Made by a program: the position numbers and the translations under genes
Origin: Tsukamurella sp. M9C
Lineage (GTDB): Bacteria; Actinomycetota; Actinomycetes; Mycobacteriales; Mycobacteriaceae
Assembly: GCF_020169415.1 (NCBI RefSeq)
Contig: NZ_JAIULG010000036.1
Span: forward strand, 1 to 48,105
Direction of reading: 5' to 3'
DNA length: 48,105 nucleotides
In this document: positions 24,722 through 32,749 of the stretch, piece after piece
How the letters are laid out: the number at the start of each line of letters is the position of its first letter
How positions within the stretch are numbered: position 1 is the stretch's first letter
Notes under the pieces: generated by a model
The model's input: the letters and a program-made list of their open reading frames with translations, nothing else
Told to the model about the DNA's origin: nothing
The model's database searches: none

Positions 24722-26319
24722 AGGACCCCTTCTTCGGTCAATCGCAGCGCGCCGCCCGCGAGCGCGCCGGTGAGGTTGCCGTCGTCGAGCGCGGGTACCC
24801 CGCGGACGAGGACGTGCGTGAATCCCGCTGCGGGCGTGCGCGGGGCGTCGTAGGTGGCGCGGTCGATGACCGCGTCGGGGTCGAAGAGCGCCAGGTCGGC
24901 GGCGTAGCCCTCGCGGACGAGGCCCCGTCGGACCAGCTTCAGGCGCCGGGCCGCGCGGCCCGTGAGGTGGCCCACGCACTCCTCGAGGCTCATCAGGCCC
25001 AGGTCGCGGCTGTAGTGGCCGAGGTAGCGGGCGAAGGTGCCCCAGGCTCGCGGGTGCGGCTTGCCGCCGACGAGCAGGCCGTCGCTGCCGCCCGTGTGCG
25101 TGGGGTGGCCCATGATGGCGCGCACGTTCTCCTCGTGCCCGACGTGCTGCAGGATGCCGGTGGCGAGGCGGTCGTCGAGGAGGATCCCGATGCACACGTC
25201 GAACGGGTCGCGGCGCTCGTCGGCGGCGATCTGCTCGATGGTGCGGCCCACGTAGCCCGCCAGGTCGTCGCTGCCGACGCCGCTGATCTCGATGGTGTTC
25301 CATTCGGCGATCACGCCGTGGCAGCCGTCGGATCCGGTGTGCTCCAGGTGTTCCCGGATGCGGGCGAGGTCCCGCGGGTCGCGCAGGCGCGCGAGCGTGG
25401 CGTCGGCGCCGCCGGCCGCGGCCCAGCTCGGGAGGATCGCGGCGAGCGTCGTGGCGCCCGGCAGGTAGGGGTAGGTGTCGAGGGAGACGTCCGCGCCCGC
25501 CGCGACCGCCTCGTCGAGCAGCGCCAGGAGCTCCGGCGCGCGACCCTTGTTGGGCCCGAAGTTGAGGGTGGCGTGCGCGAGGTGCAGCGGGCAGCCGGTG
25601 CGCCGCGACAGGTCGATCATCTCGGCGTAGGCCTCCATCGCGCCCGCGCCGTAGCTGCGGTGGTGCGGCGAGAAGTAGCCGCCGAGCTCGCCCGTGGTGC
25701 GCATGAGCGCGGCCAGCTCGGCGTCGTCGGCGTACATGGCCGGGGTGTAGGTGAGGCCGGTGGACAGGCCGACAGCGCCCTCCCGCAGGCCCTGCGCCAG
25801 GATCTCCTGCATCCGGGCCACCTCGGCCGGGGACGCGACACCGTCGCCGAAGCCGACCGTGAGGGCCCGGAGCAGGCCGTGCGGCACGAGGTACGCGAGG
25901 TTGGTGGCGGTGCCGGCGGCGTCGAGCCGGTCCAGGTACTCGCCGACGGTGCGCCACGAGAAGTCGAAGTCCTCGGGATCGGTGTTCCACCCGGCGATCT
26001 GGCGCCGCACGACGGCGAGCGTCTCGTCGGACACGGGGGCGTAGCTCAGCCCGTCCTGGCCGATCACCTCGCACGTGACGCCCTGCGTGATCCGCGAGGG
26101 GTGCTCGGGATTGAGGAGGACCTGCAGGTCGGAGTGCGCGTGCATGTCGATGAAGCCCGGGCTCAGGACGAGACCGTCGGCGTCGATGACGCGGTACGCA
26201 GGCCCGAGGTCGGTGCCGATCGCGGTGATGACACCGTCGGTGATCGCGACGTCCGCCGTGTAGCGCGGCGCCTCGGTGCCGTCGACGACGGCGGCGGCGC
26301 GGATCAGTGTGTCGTGCAT
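24718..26319 (-). CDS. D-aminoacylase-family amidohydrolase (N-acyl-D-amino acid deacylase)
   Basis: A 533-residue zinc amidohydrolase. A small beta-sandwich domain at both ends surrounds the TIM barrel. Metal ligands HAHSD at 60-64 (His60, His62) are present, with Cys in [11 protein letters not shown] corresponding to the metal-bridging Cys of D-aminoacylases, [17 protein letters not shown], and a later [12 protein letters not shown] segment. The family removes the N-acyl group from D-configured amino acids. Here, next to KDG enzymes, an N-acetyl-amino-aldonate is an attractive substrate (inference). It is translationally coupled to the aldolase gene and 12 nt downstream of the PLP enzyme gene. 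Confidence 0.9.
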   Translation of the reverse strand: MHDTLIRAAAVVDGTEAPRYTADVAITDGVITAIGTDLGPAYRVIDADGLVLSPGFIDMHAHSDLQVLLNPEHPSRITQGVTCEVIGQDGLSYAPVSDETLAVVRRQIAGWNTDPEDFDFSWRTVGEYLDRLDAAGTATNLAYLVPHGLLRALTVGFGDGVASPAEVARMQEILAQGLREGAVGLSTGLTYTPAMYADDAELAALMRTTGELGGYFSPHHRSYGAGAMEAYAEMIDLSRRTGCPLHLAHATLNFGPNKGRAPELLALLDEAVAAGADVSLDTYPYLPGATTLAAILPSWAAAGGADATLARLRDPRDLARIREHLEHTGSDGCHGVIAEWNTIEISGVGSDDLAGYVGRTIEQIAADERRDPFDVCIGILLDDRLATGILQHVGHEENVRAIMGHPTHTGGSDGLLVGGKPHPRAWGTFARYLGHYSRDLGLMSLEECVGHLTGRAARRLKLVRRGLVREGYAADLALFDPDAVIDRATYDAPRTPAAGFTHVLVRGVPALDDGNLTGALAGGALRLTEEGVL

Positions 26320-26331
26320 GATGACTCCGCT

Positions 26332-27585
26332 CTAGAAGTACGTCGAGATCATGTCGACGACCTGCGGGTTCTCGCTGTCGTCGGCCACGACGGGGATGAC
26401 GCGCCACTTGTCGAAGACGGTGCACGGGTGGCTCAGGCCGAGCCGCACGACGTCGCCGACGGCGAGCGGGTCGTCGGCGGGCAGGCGCAGGAAGGCGTGC
26501 TGGTCGTTGACCGCGGAGATCTCGGCCTCCAGGGGGCGGGCGGACTCGCCGAGTCCCGGTGCGGCGACCTGCGGTTCGGGCAGGCCCTCGTCGAAGGAGA
26601 CGTCGCGGCGGCCCACGTCGAGGAGCGCCAGGCCGGGCTCGGGCCGCGAGATGACGCGGGCCCAGACGTGCATCGCCGACCGCAGCCGGGGTGCGTCGGC
26701 CTCGCGGCCGGACGGCGTGATGCCGCGGTAGAAGCCGTCGTCGTGGATGATGTACGCCCCCGAGCGGACGACGATCCGCGCGTCGTCGATGTCGCCCAGG
26801 ACGGCGGCGACGCGGTCGAAATAGGCGCTGCCCCCGGCGGAGACGACGATGCGACCCTCCGGGTACAGCGGACGCAGCCGGACGTGCAGGTCCTTCAGCG
26901 TGCGGAGGTAGTCGTCGACGGTGCCGAGCGCCGCGGCCGAGGTGTCGTGCGCGAACGCGCCCTCGTACCCGGTGACGCCGCCGAGGCGCAGCCGCGGAGA
27001 GGCGGCGACGCGCTCGCCGATCGCGAAGGCCTCGTCGACGGTGCGCGCGCCGGTGCGGCCGCCGGGGCCGCCCAGCTCGACGAGCACGGTGGGCTGCCGG
27101 GTCGCTTCGGCGAGGCCGCGGTCGAGCACGTCGACGGTGCCGAGCCCGTCCGCCCACAGGGTGACCTCGAGCGCGGGGTCGGCGTCGAGCGCCTCGCCGA
27201 GCCAGCGGATGCCGGCCGGGTCGGCGATCGCGTTGGCCACGTGCAGGTTCCGGAAGCCGGTGGCGACCGCGGCCTGCAACTGCGGGAGATTCGCGACGGT
27301 GATGGCGGTGGACCCCGCATCGAGCTGGTCCTGCCAGAGCGCGGGCGCCATCGTGGTCTTGCCGTGCGGCTCGAGGTCGAAGCCGTGAGCGGCGGTCCAC
27401 CGCGCGAACTCGGCGACGTTGTCGGACATCGCCGCGCGGTCGAGCACCAGCACCGGCGTCGAGAGCTCCGCGAGGCGCGGCGCGCGGGCGAGGAAATCGG
27501 CCGTCGTCATGCCGTTCGCCCACGCGGGCACCGCCTTGTCGAGCACACTCAGCTCCGCCGGCCGCGCTCCGTTCCCGTTGGCCAT
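26332..27585 (-). CDS. PLP-dependent fold-III amino acid deaminase, D-serine dehydratase-like
   Basis: A 417-residue enzyme of the alanine racemase N-terminal / D-serine dehydratase-like superfamily. The PLP lysine is Lys76 in EPHGKTTMAP. The C-terminal segment LGLSHPCTVFDKW supplies the His and Cys that bind Zn2+ in D-serine dehydratases, which favours alpha,beta-elimination (deamination) over racemisation. Such enzymes yield an enamine/imine that RidA hydrolyses, and ridA is in this cluster. ATG 27585 was chosen with GGGAAG upstream; ATG 27588 and an upstream TTG at 27621 are also in frame. It is the first gene of the minus-strand unit. The substrate could be D-serine-like or D-glucosaminate-like. 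Confidence 0.88.
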   Translation of the reverse strand: MANGNGARPAELSVLDKAVPAWANGMTTADFLARAPRLAELSTPVLVLDRAAMSDNVAEFARWTAAHGFDLEPHGKTTMAPALWQDQLDAGSTAITVANLPQLQAAVATGFRNLHVANAIADPAGIRWLGEALDADPALEVTLWADGLGTVDVLDRGLAEATRQPTVLVELGGPGGRTGARTVDEAFAIGERVAASPRLRLGGVTGYEGAFAHDTSAAALGTVDDYLRTLKDLHVRLRPLYPEGRIVVSAGGSAYFDRVAAVLGDIDDARIVVRSGAYIIHDDGFYRGITPSGREADAPRLRSAMHVWARVISRPEPGLALLDVGRRDVSFDEGLPEPQVAAPGLGESARPLEAEISAVNDQHAFLRLPADDPLAVGDVVRLGLSHPCTVFDKWRVIPVVADDSENPQVVDMISTYF

Positions 27586-27604
27586 CATGCTTCCCAATCT
27601 GCTA

Positions 27605-27657
27605 CGTTGCGTATATTGCAATCACCGTTGCGTGATGCGTGTCACAGACGCTAGCAT
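27605..27657. promoter_or_regulatory. Divergent promoter/operator of the amino-sugar-acid-like cluster
   Basis: An A/T-rich stretch between the divergent deaminase and kinase genes. CGTTGCGT occurs twice in the same orientation (27605-27612 and 27626-27633), 21 bp or two helical turns apart. The inverted repeat ATCAC (27621-27625)/GTGAT (27632-27636) overlaps the second copy. A rightward promoter candidate is TTGCGT (27628-27633), 18-nt spacer, TAGCAT (27652-27657). The likely binder is the IclR protein of the cluster. Confidence 0.5.
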
Positions 27658-27684
27658 TGCGGCGAGGACCTGCACAACCACGAG

Positions 27685-28737
27685 ATGAAAGAACGGTGCG
27701 AGACGGTGACGGAAGCTTGGATCGCGTGCCTCGGGGAACCGCTGGCGCTGGTCGCCGCGGCGGACCTGGACGCGCCCGCTCCCGCCATGCACGCCGGCGG
27801 CGCCGAGGCCAACGTCGCCGCCGGCACCGCGGTCCTGGGCACCCCCACGGCCTTCCTCAGCCGGGTCGGCGGGGACGCCGAGGGGCGACGGATCGTCGAG
27901 CACCTGCGCGCGCACGGCGTGCTCACCGACGGCATCGAGGTCGACGGCAGCGGGTTCACCGGCCGGTACGCCAAGACCGAGGGCGTCGATGCGGACGGCG
28001 AGCCCGCAACCGCCAGCACCTACCGTCGCGCGGGCAGCGCGGCCGCGGCGATGGGCCCCGACTTCCTCACGCGCCCCGCGGTCGCGGCCGCCCTCGACAC
28101 CGCGCGGATCGTGCACACCAGCGGCATCACGCCCGCCCTCTCCCCGTCGTGCGCGGCCCTCACCCGCGCCCTGCTCCGCGACCGGACTGGCATCACCGGC
28201 ACCGTCACCTTCGACGTCAACTGGCGCGAGCAGCTCTGGCCCGACGGCGACCCGTCGCTGGTCATCGAGCTGGCCCGCTGCGCGGACGTCGTCCTGGTCG
28301 GATCCGACGAGGCCGAGCGCGTGCTCGGCACCGGCTCCCCCAGCGAGGTCCGGGCGCTCCTGCCCGAACCGCGCACCGTCGTCGTCAAGGACGGTGCCGT
28401 GCGGGCGATCGCCGTCGACCGCGCGGGCGCGCAGATCACGGTTCCCGCGCTGTCCGTCGACGTGATCGAGCCCGTGGGCGCCGGCGACTCCTTCGCTGCC
28501 GGCTTCCTGCACGGGCTCGCGCACGACGAGGACATGCGCACCTGCCTGCGCCGCGGGCACGCGGGAGCCGCGGCGACCCTGACGGTGCGCGCCGACTTCG
28601 CCACCCTGCCGCCCGAGGCGATGACGGCGTTACTGACCTGCGACGACGACGCCTGGTCCGCCGCGCACATCGGCCCGGACGGGATCCGCGTGGGCGGTGC
28701 GGACTTCCCGCCGCCCCGCGAGAGCGGAGCACCATGA
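27685..28737 (+). CDS. PfkB-family sugar kinase, 2-keto-3-deoxygluconate kinase-like
   Basis: A 350-residue ribokinase-fold kinase. The substrate region reads GGAEANVAAGTAVLG, followed by FTGRYAKTEG, TYRRAGSAAAAMG and TFDVNWREQLWPDG, a pattern shared with KDG kinases (KdgK). The catalytic motif VGAGDSFAAGF has Asp268. The expected reaction is ATP plus KDG to KDPG, the substrate of the aldolase at 24089. The ATG at 27685 is used; GTG 27706 (VTEAWIACLG) is an alternative nearer the first beta strand. It is coupled to the IclR gene by ATGA. KDG specificity is inferred, not proven. Confidence 0.87.
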   Translation: MKERCETVTEAWIACLGEPLALVAAADLDAPAPAMHAGGAEANVAAGTAVLGTPTAFLSRVGGDAEGRRIVEHLRAHGVLTDGIEVDGSGFTGRYAKTEGVDADGEPATASTYRRAGSAAAAMGPDFLTRPAVAAALDTARIVHTSGITPALSPSCAALTRALLRDRTGITGTVTFDVNWREQLWPDGDPSLVIELARCADVVLVGSDEAERVLGTGSPSEVRALLPEPRTVVVKDGAVRAIAVDRAGAQITVPALSVDVIEPVGAGDSFAAGFLHGLAHDEDMRTCLRRGHAGAAATLTVRADFATLPPEAMTALLTCDDDAWSAAHIGPDGIRVGGADFPPPRESGAP

Positions 28738-29480
28738 GCCAGAGCCTGACCCGCGCGCTGGAGATCCTCCGCCTGCTGGGCGAGGGCCCCGCCTCGCTCG
28801 ACGAGCTGGCCGACGAGCTCGGCGTGCACAAGACCACCGTGCTGCGCCTGCTGCGGCCGCTCACCGAGGCGCGCTTCGCGTACCACGACGAGGCGCACCG
28901 CTACCACCTCGGATCGCGCGTCTTCGACCTGGCCGCCCGGGCCTCGGAACAGCGCGGGATCCGCGAGATCGCCGCGCCCCACCTGGTCGCGTTCAACCGC
29001 GAGTACGGCCGCACCACGCACCTCGCGGCCCGCGAGGGCGACGCCGTCGTCTACATCGACAAGCTGGAGTCGCGGGACCTCATCCGCATGTACTCGCGGG
29101 TGGGCATGGAGGTCAATCTCAACTCCAGCGCCGTCGGCAAGCTCATGCTGTCGACGCTGCCCGACGACGAACTGCGACGGTTCGTCGCCGGGATGGACTT
29201 CACCCGGCGCACGCCGAACACCATCGTGACCCCCGAGGACTACCTCGCCGAGATCGAGCGCGTCCGCGCACAGGACTGGGCCGTGGACCGCGAGGAGAAC
29301 GAGCCCACGATCAACTGCATCGGCGCGCCCGTCCGCGACGCGAGCGGCACCGTCGTCGCCGCGGTGTCCGTGTCGGTGCCCGACGTGGTCCTGCCCTTCG
29401 ACGAGTTGCTGGACCTGCTGGAGCCGCTGCGCGCGACGTGCGCCGCCATCTCCCGCGACTGCGGGTACCGCCCGCGCTGA
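28734..29480 (+). CDS. IclR-family transcriptional regulator
   Basis: A 248-residue regulator. The N-terminal winged helix is SLTRALEILRLLGEGPASLDELADELGVHKTTVLRLLRPL. A GAF-like effector domain ends in the IclR signature region INCIGAPVRDASGTVVAAVSVSVP. KdgR-type members respond to KDG or related sugar acids, which suits the cluster. It overlaps the kinase stop by ATGA, so it is made with the kinase, and probably acts on the divergent region at 27605-27657. Confidence 0.9.
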   Translation: MSQSLTRALEILRLLGEGPASLDELADELGVHKTTVLRLLRPLTEARFAYHDEAHRYHLGSRVFDLAARASEQRGIREIAAPHLVAFNREYGRTTHLAAREGDAVVYIDKLESRDLIRMYSRVGMEVNLNSSAVGKLMLSTLPDDELRRFVAGMDFTRRTPNTIVTPEDYLAEIERVRAQDWAVDREENEPTINCIGAPVRDASGTVVAAVSVSVPDVVLPFDELLDLLEPLRATCAAISRDCGYRPR

Positions 29481-29538
29481 ACCTCCCGGACACCCCGGGG
29501 AACACCGAAACACTCACGAGAGCAAAGGAATCACCACC

Positions 29539-29943
29539 ATGACCGCGACCGCCGTCTCCACCACCGACGCGCCCGCTCCCGCCCACTTCTTCTCCCAGGG
29601 CGTGCGCCGCGGCAACATGCTGCAGGTCTCGGGCCAGGGCCCGATGGACCCGGCGACGAACCAGTACATCGCCGAGGGCGACGTCAAGGAGCAGACCCGG
29701 CGCACCCTGGAGAACGTCAAGGCGATCCTCGAGGCCGGCGGCGCCTCGGTGGCCGACGTGCTCATGTTCCGCGTCTACCTCACCACGCGCGACGACTTCG
29801 CCCCGATGAACGAGGTCTACGGTGCGTTCATCGCCGAGAACGTGCCCGAGGGCGCCGCGCTCCCCTGCCGCACGACGGTCTTCGTCGACCTCCCGCACGA
29901 GGTCATGCTCGTGGAGATCGACGCGCTCGCCGTGCTCGACTGA
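29539..29943 (+). CDS. RidA-family enamine/imine deaminase
   Basis: A 134-residue RidA/YjgF/UK114-family protein. The active-site Arg111 (LPCRTTVFVDLP) and Glu126 (15 residues later, as in E. coli RidA Arg105/Glu120) are both present, marking it as a true deaminase subfamily member. It hydrolyses reactive 2-aminoacrylate-type intermediates released by PLP lyases to the keto acid. It is 58 nt downstream of iclR, with AAAGGA before its ATG. Its pairing with the Zn/PLP deaminase at 26332 is the functional rationale. Confidence 0.92.
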   Translation: MTATAVSTTDAPAPAHFFSQGVRRGNMLQVSGQGPMDPATNQYIAEGDVKEQTRRTLENVKAILEAGGASVADVLMFRVYLTTRDDFAPMNEVYGAFIAENVPEGAALPCRTTVFVDLPHEVMLVEIDALAVLD

Positions 29944-29963
29944 TCGTCGCCGCGCTCCGCCCA

Positions 29964-29993
29964 TTGATACATGCGCATACAGCCATGTATGTT
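29964..29993 (+). promoter_or_regulatory. CDF promoter with overlapping inverted repeat
   Basis: TTGATA (29964-29969), 18-nt spacer, TATGTT (29988-29993). ATACATG (29967-29973)/CATGTAT (29984-29990) is a perfect 7-bp inverted repeat overlapping both elements. A second perfect repeat, TCGTCCG (29993-29999)/CGGACGA (30010-30016), follows at the expected transcript start. A metal-responsive repressor is likely. Confidence 0.6.
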
Positions 29994-30030
29994 CGTCCGG
30001 TGATCTCATCGGACGAGGGGCGGAGCTGAG

Positions 30031-30954
30031 ATGAGCGGACACGCGGGACACGACCACGGGGTGTCGGCGGACGCCGACAAGCGCTGGCTGAGCCTGGCCC
30101 TGGCGCTCATCGTCGGCTTCATGGCGATCGAGGTGACGATCGGCATCATCGCGAGCTCGCTCGCGCTGATCACCGATGCCGCGCACATGCTGACCGACGC
30201 CGCGGCGATCGTGCTCGCGCTGGTCGCGATCAAGATCGCCGCGAAGCCGGCGAAGGGCGGATACACCTGGGGCCTCAAGCGGGTGGAGATCCTGTCGGCG
30301 CAGGCCAACGGGATCACCCTCCTGCTCCTCGCGGCGTTCTTCGTCTACGAGGGGATCTCGCGGCTGATCACGCCGCCCGACGTCGACGGCCGGCTGGTCT
30401 TCTTCACCGCCCTCGCCGGCTGCGCCGTGAACCTCGCCGCCACTTGGTGCATCCGGCGCGCCAACCGCACCAGCCTCAACGTCGAGGGCGCCTACCAGCA
30501 CATCCTCAACGACCTGTACGCCTTCATCACCACCGCCATCGCGGGCGCGATCATCTGGGCCACGGGGTGGGGCCAGGCGGACGCGATCGCCGCCCTGGTC
30601 GTTGCGGCGCTCATGCTCAAGGCCGGCTGGGGGCTGGTCAAGGCGTCGGGGCGGATCTTCCTCGAGGCCGCGCCCGAGGGCATCGACCCCGCCGAGGTCG
30701 GGCGCGACGTCGCGGCCGTCCCGTCCGTGACCGAGGTGCACGACCTGCACATCTGGGAGATCACCTCGGGGCAGCCTGCACTCTCCGCGCACGTCCTCGT
30801 CGACGCGGCGTCGGACTGCCACGCCGTCCGCTCGAAGATCAGCGGCATGCTGCACGACGAGTACGACATCGAGCACGCGACGCTGCAGGTCGATCACGAC
30901 GGCGCCGAGGACCACTGCGACGAGCCTCACGGGGAGGCGTACCGCTCGGAGTGA
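30031..30954 (+). CDS. Cation diffusion facilitator, zinc exporter CzcD/ZitB-like
   Basis: A 307-residue CDF antiporter with six transmembrane helices. The transport-site motifs are HxxxD type: TDAAHMLTDAAAI in TM2 and YQHILNDLYAF in TM5, the His/Asp set typical of Zn2+ exporters. His-rich tails are at both ends (GHDHG; HDGAEDHCDEPHGE). The cytoplasmic C-terminal domain includes VHDLHIWEITSGQ. Expected role: Zn2+/Co2+/Cd2+ efflux. The promoter at 29964-29993 carries a palindrome suited to a metal sensor. Confidence 0.93.
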   Translation: MSGHAGHDHGVSADADKRWLSLALALIVGFMAIEVTIGIIASSLALITDAAHMLTDAAAIVLALVAIKIAAKPAKGGYTWGLKRVEILSAQANGITLLLLAAFFVYEGISRLITPPDVDGRLVFFTALAGCAVNLAATWCIRRANRTSLNVEGAYQHILNDLYAFITTAIAGAIIWATGWGQADAIAALVVAALMLKAGWGLVKASGRIFLEAAPEGIDPAEVGRDVAAVPSVTEVHDLHIWEITSGQPALSAHVLVDAASDCHAVRSKISGMLHDEYDIEHATLQVDHDGAEDHCDEPHGEAYRSE

Positions 30955-30986
30955 GCCGCGACACGATCCTTCTCAACCCTGGTTGT

Positions 30987-31005
30987 TTAGGTTAGGCTCC
31001 CCTGC
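30987..31005 (+). promoter_or_regulatory. IdeR/DtxR iron box directly before the lipase start codon
   Basis: TTAGGTTAGGCTCCCCTGC matches the IdeR consensus TTAGGTTAGGCTAACCTAA at 15 of 19 positions, including the first 12 without a break. It abuts the ATG at 31006. A -10 candidate TAGGCT (30993-30998) with TTCTCA (30970-30975) 17 nt upstream lies within or beside it. Confidence 0.75.
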
Positions 31006-31752
31006 ATGAATGCAGGACGCTCCCTCCTCGCCCTGGCTGCGGCCGTCGCCGCGACCGGCGCCCTCGCGGCACCCGCTGCCGCCGCGCCCGCGCAGGGCAC
31101 CGTCGTCATCGTTCCCGGCCAGTACATCGGCTCGCTGCCCTACCAGCCGATGAAGGCCGCCCTCGAGCGGTCCGGGTCGCGGGTCGAGGTGCTGAACCTG
31201 CGGGGCCTCGACCTGCGCTCCGACGCCGCCGCGATCGGCGCGGCCGTCGACCGGGCGAAGGCCGGCGGCGGCCCCGTCTCCCTGGTCGGTCACAGCGTGG
31301 GCGGCCTCAGCGCCCGCTACTACCTCAAGGCGCTGGGCGGAGCCCCGAAGGTGACCCACTACGTCGCGATCGGCACCGCGCAGTACGGCAGTCCCGCCGC
31401 CTGCTCGCAGTCCGGCACCGCCCGCGAGGTGTGCCCCGGTTCGAGCTTCCTCGCCACGCTGAACAGCGGCGTCGGGGCCGTCGGACCCACGCAGTACTTC
31501 TCGATCCGGAGCGCCAAGGAGTGGGCCGACGGCCGCATCACCGGACCGCAGTGCCGGATGACGCCCGTCCCGTCGGCCACCGGGAACGGCGGATTCGACC
31601 ACACCGTCGAGCCCGTGAACCCGCGCGTGATCGCGCAGGTCCAGGCCGCGGTCGCCGGACGGTGCGAGGGCGTGCGCGCCGACGAGGCCGCCGGCTCGAT
31701 CCAGGCGGCGAACACCCTGTACCCGGCGGGCCGGGCCGCCAGCGGAGGCTAG
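31006..31752 (+). CDS. Secreted alpha/beta hydrolase (lipase/esterase), iron-box controlled
   Basis: A 248-residue exported hydrolase. The signal peptide is about 1-27 (Ala-rich h-region, cleavage near AAA-AP). The nucleophile elbow GHSVGG has Ser97. Cys pairs may form disulfides. A His near GNGGFDHTVEP may complete the triad. It resembles class I triacylglycerol lipase-like proteins of actinobacteria. There is no leader: the IdeR box ends at the base before the ATG, so the mRNA is probably leaderless and repressed by iron. It is convergent with a second secreted lipase, 4 nt between stops. Confidence 0.85.
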   Translation: MNAGRSLLALAAAVAATGALAAPAAAAPAQGTVVIVPGQYIGSLPYQPMKAALERSGSRVEVLNLRGLDLRSDAAAIGAAVDRAKAGGGPVSLVGHSVGGLSARYYLKALGGAPKVTHYVAIGTAQYGSPAACSQSGTAREVCPGSSFLATLNSGVGAVGPTQYFSIRSAKEWADGRITGPQCRMTPVPSATGNGGFDHTVEPVNPRVIAQVQAAVAGRCEGVRADEAAGSIQAANTLYPAGRAASGG

Positions 31753-31756
31753 CGGG

Positions 31757-32704
31757 TCAGGACCCCGTGAACGGCGGCACCACGTAACAGGGCACCGGCC
31801 GCGGATGCTGCGGATCGAGGGCGTTGAGCGCGAAATACGCCGCGCGCCGGGAACCCGCGATGGCCAGATGGTCGGAGAAGTCCTGGCCGCAGGTGTCCTG
31901 CACGACGATGTTGGTGACCTTGATTCCGGGCGGGCCGTCGAGCTGGCCGCTCGTGTACGGCAGCACCAGCTCGTCGAAGCGGGTGGAGATGTTCGTGTAC
32001 TCGACGCCGCGCGCATAGGGCGTACCGTCGGCCCAGATCTTGTCGAGGAAGCGCGATCCCGGCAGCATGTCGCCGATCGACTCGAAAACCGGGAAGTACG
32101 GATCGCGGATGTTCAGGCCGCGCACGAAGACCGAGGCCGCGCGCCCGAGGTCGCCACCGGTGCCGCGCCAGAGCGGCGCGAGCGAGACGTACTTGCCCAC
32201 CTTGTCGGCGCCGCCCAGGTACTTCACGAAGTACGACGGCATGAGCGTGCCCTGCGAGTGGCCGATGAGATCGACCTTCTTCGCGCCGGTCGATACGAGA
32301 ACGCGTTCCACCGTCTGCTTGAGCTGCTGCGCGCTGGTCGCGAGCGGGCGGGTCCCGCCGATCTGATTCACCGGCCACGGCGCACCGGGCAGCGCGCCGT
32401 AGGTGAAGGAGAAGACGCAGTAGCCGTTGTTCTTGAGGAGCGGCGCGTAGGCGCCCCAGTTCGTCTGCGAGCCGCCGCCGGTGCCGTGCACCAGCACGAC
32501 GGGGTTGGGGTGGCGGACTGTGGGCCTGCAGGAGTAGTCGTTCGTCCCCGGCAGCGAACCGTTCGCGTTCGTCAGTTCCGACGGTATGCCGCCGAAGAAG
32601 TTGAAGTTCTCGGGCAGCGGAGCCGCGGTCGACGGTGCCGCCACCAGGAGCGCGATGCCGGCCGCAGCGACGGCCGCCCGTCGCCATACGGAACGCAGGT
32701 TCAT
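31757..32704 (-). CDS. Secreted triacylglycerol lipase/esterase
   Basis: A 315-residue exported alpha/beta hydrolase. The signal peptide is about 1-28 (RRAAVAAAGIALLVAAPSTAA). The oxyanion motif is VLVHGTGGGSQTNW, and the nucleophile elbow GHSQGT has Ser150. A late Asp and HLAIAGSRR supply candidate triad members. It resembles secreted actinobacterial lipases/esterases that start NFNFFGG. The ATG at 32704 was chosen because the 20 codons upstream in frame do not resemble a signal peptide and would cover the promoter. A KstR-type box lies 46 nt upstream. Confidence 0.88.
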   Translation of the reverse strand: MNLRSVWRRAAVAAAGIALLVAAPSTAAPLPENFNFFGGIPSELTNANGSLPGTNDYSCRPTVRHPNPVVLVHGTGGGSQTNWGAYAPLLKNNGYCVFSFTYGALPGAPWPVNQIGGTRPLATSAQQLKQTVERVLVSTGAKKVDLIGHSQGTLMPSYFVKYLGGADKVGKYVSLAPLWRGTGGDLGRAASVFVRGLNIRDPYFPVFESIGDMLPGSRFLDKIWADGTPYARGVEYTNISTRFDELVLPYTSGQLDGPPGIKVTNIVVQDTCGQDFSDHLAIAGSRRAAYFALNALDPQHPRPVPCYVVPPFTGS

Positions 32705-32749
32705 GCTCACGGACGATAGCCCAACCCACGTCGTACTGAGAGACGTTTC

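Noticed and set aside
24814-27654. A 946-codon plus-strand open frame across the deaminase/amidohydrolase genes
   Set aside because: Low-complexity Gly/Val/Asp/Arg-rich shadow of two well-supported minus-strand enzymes.
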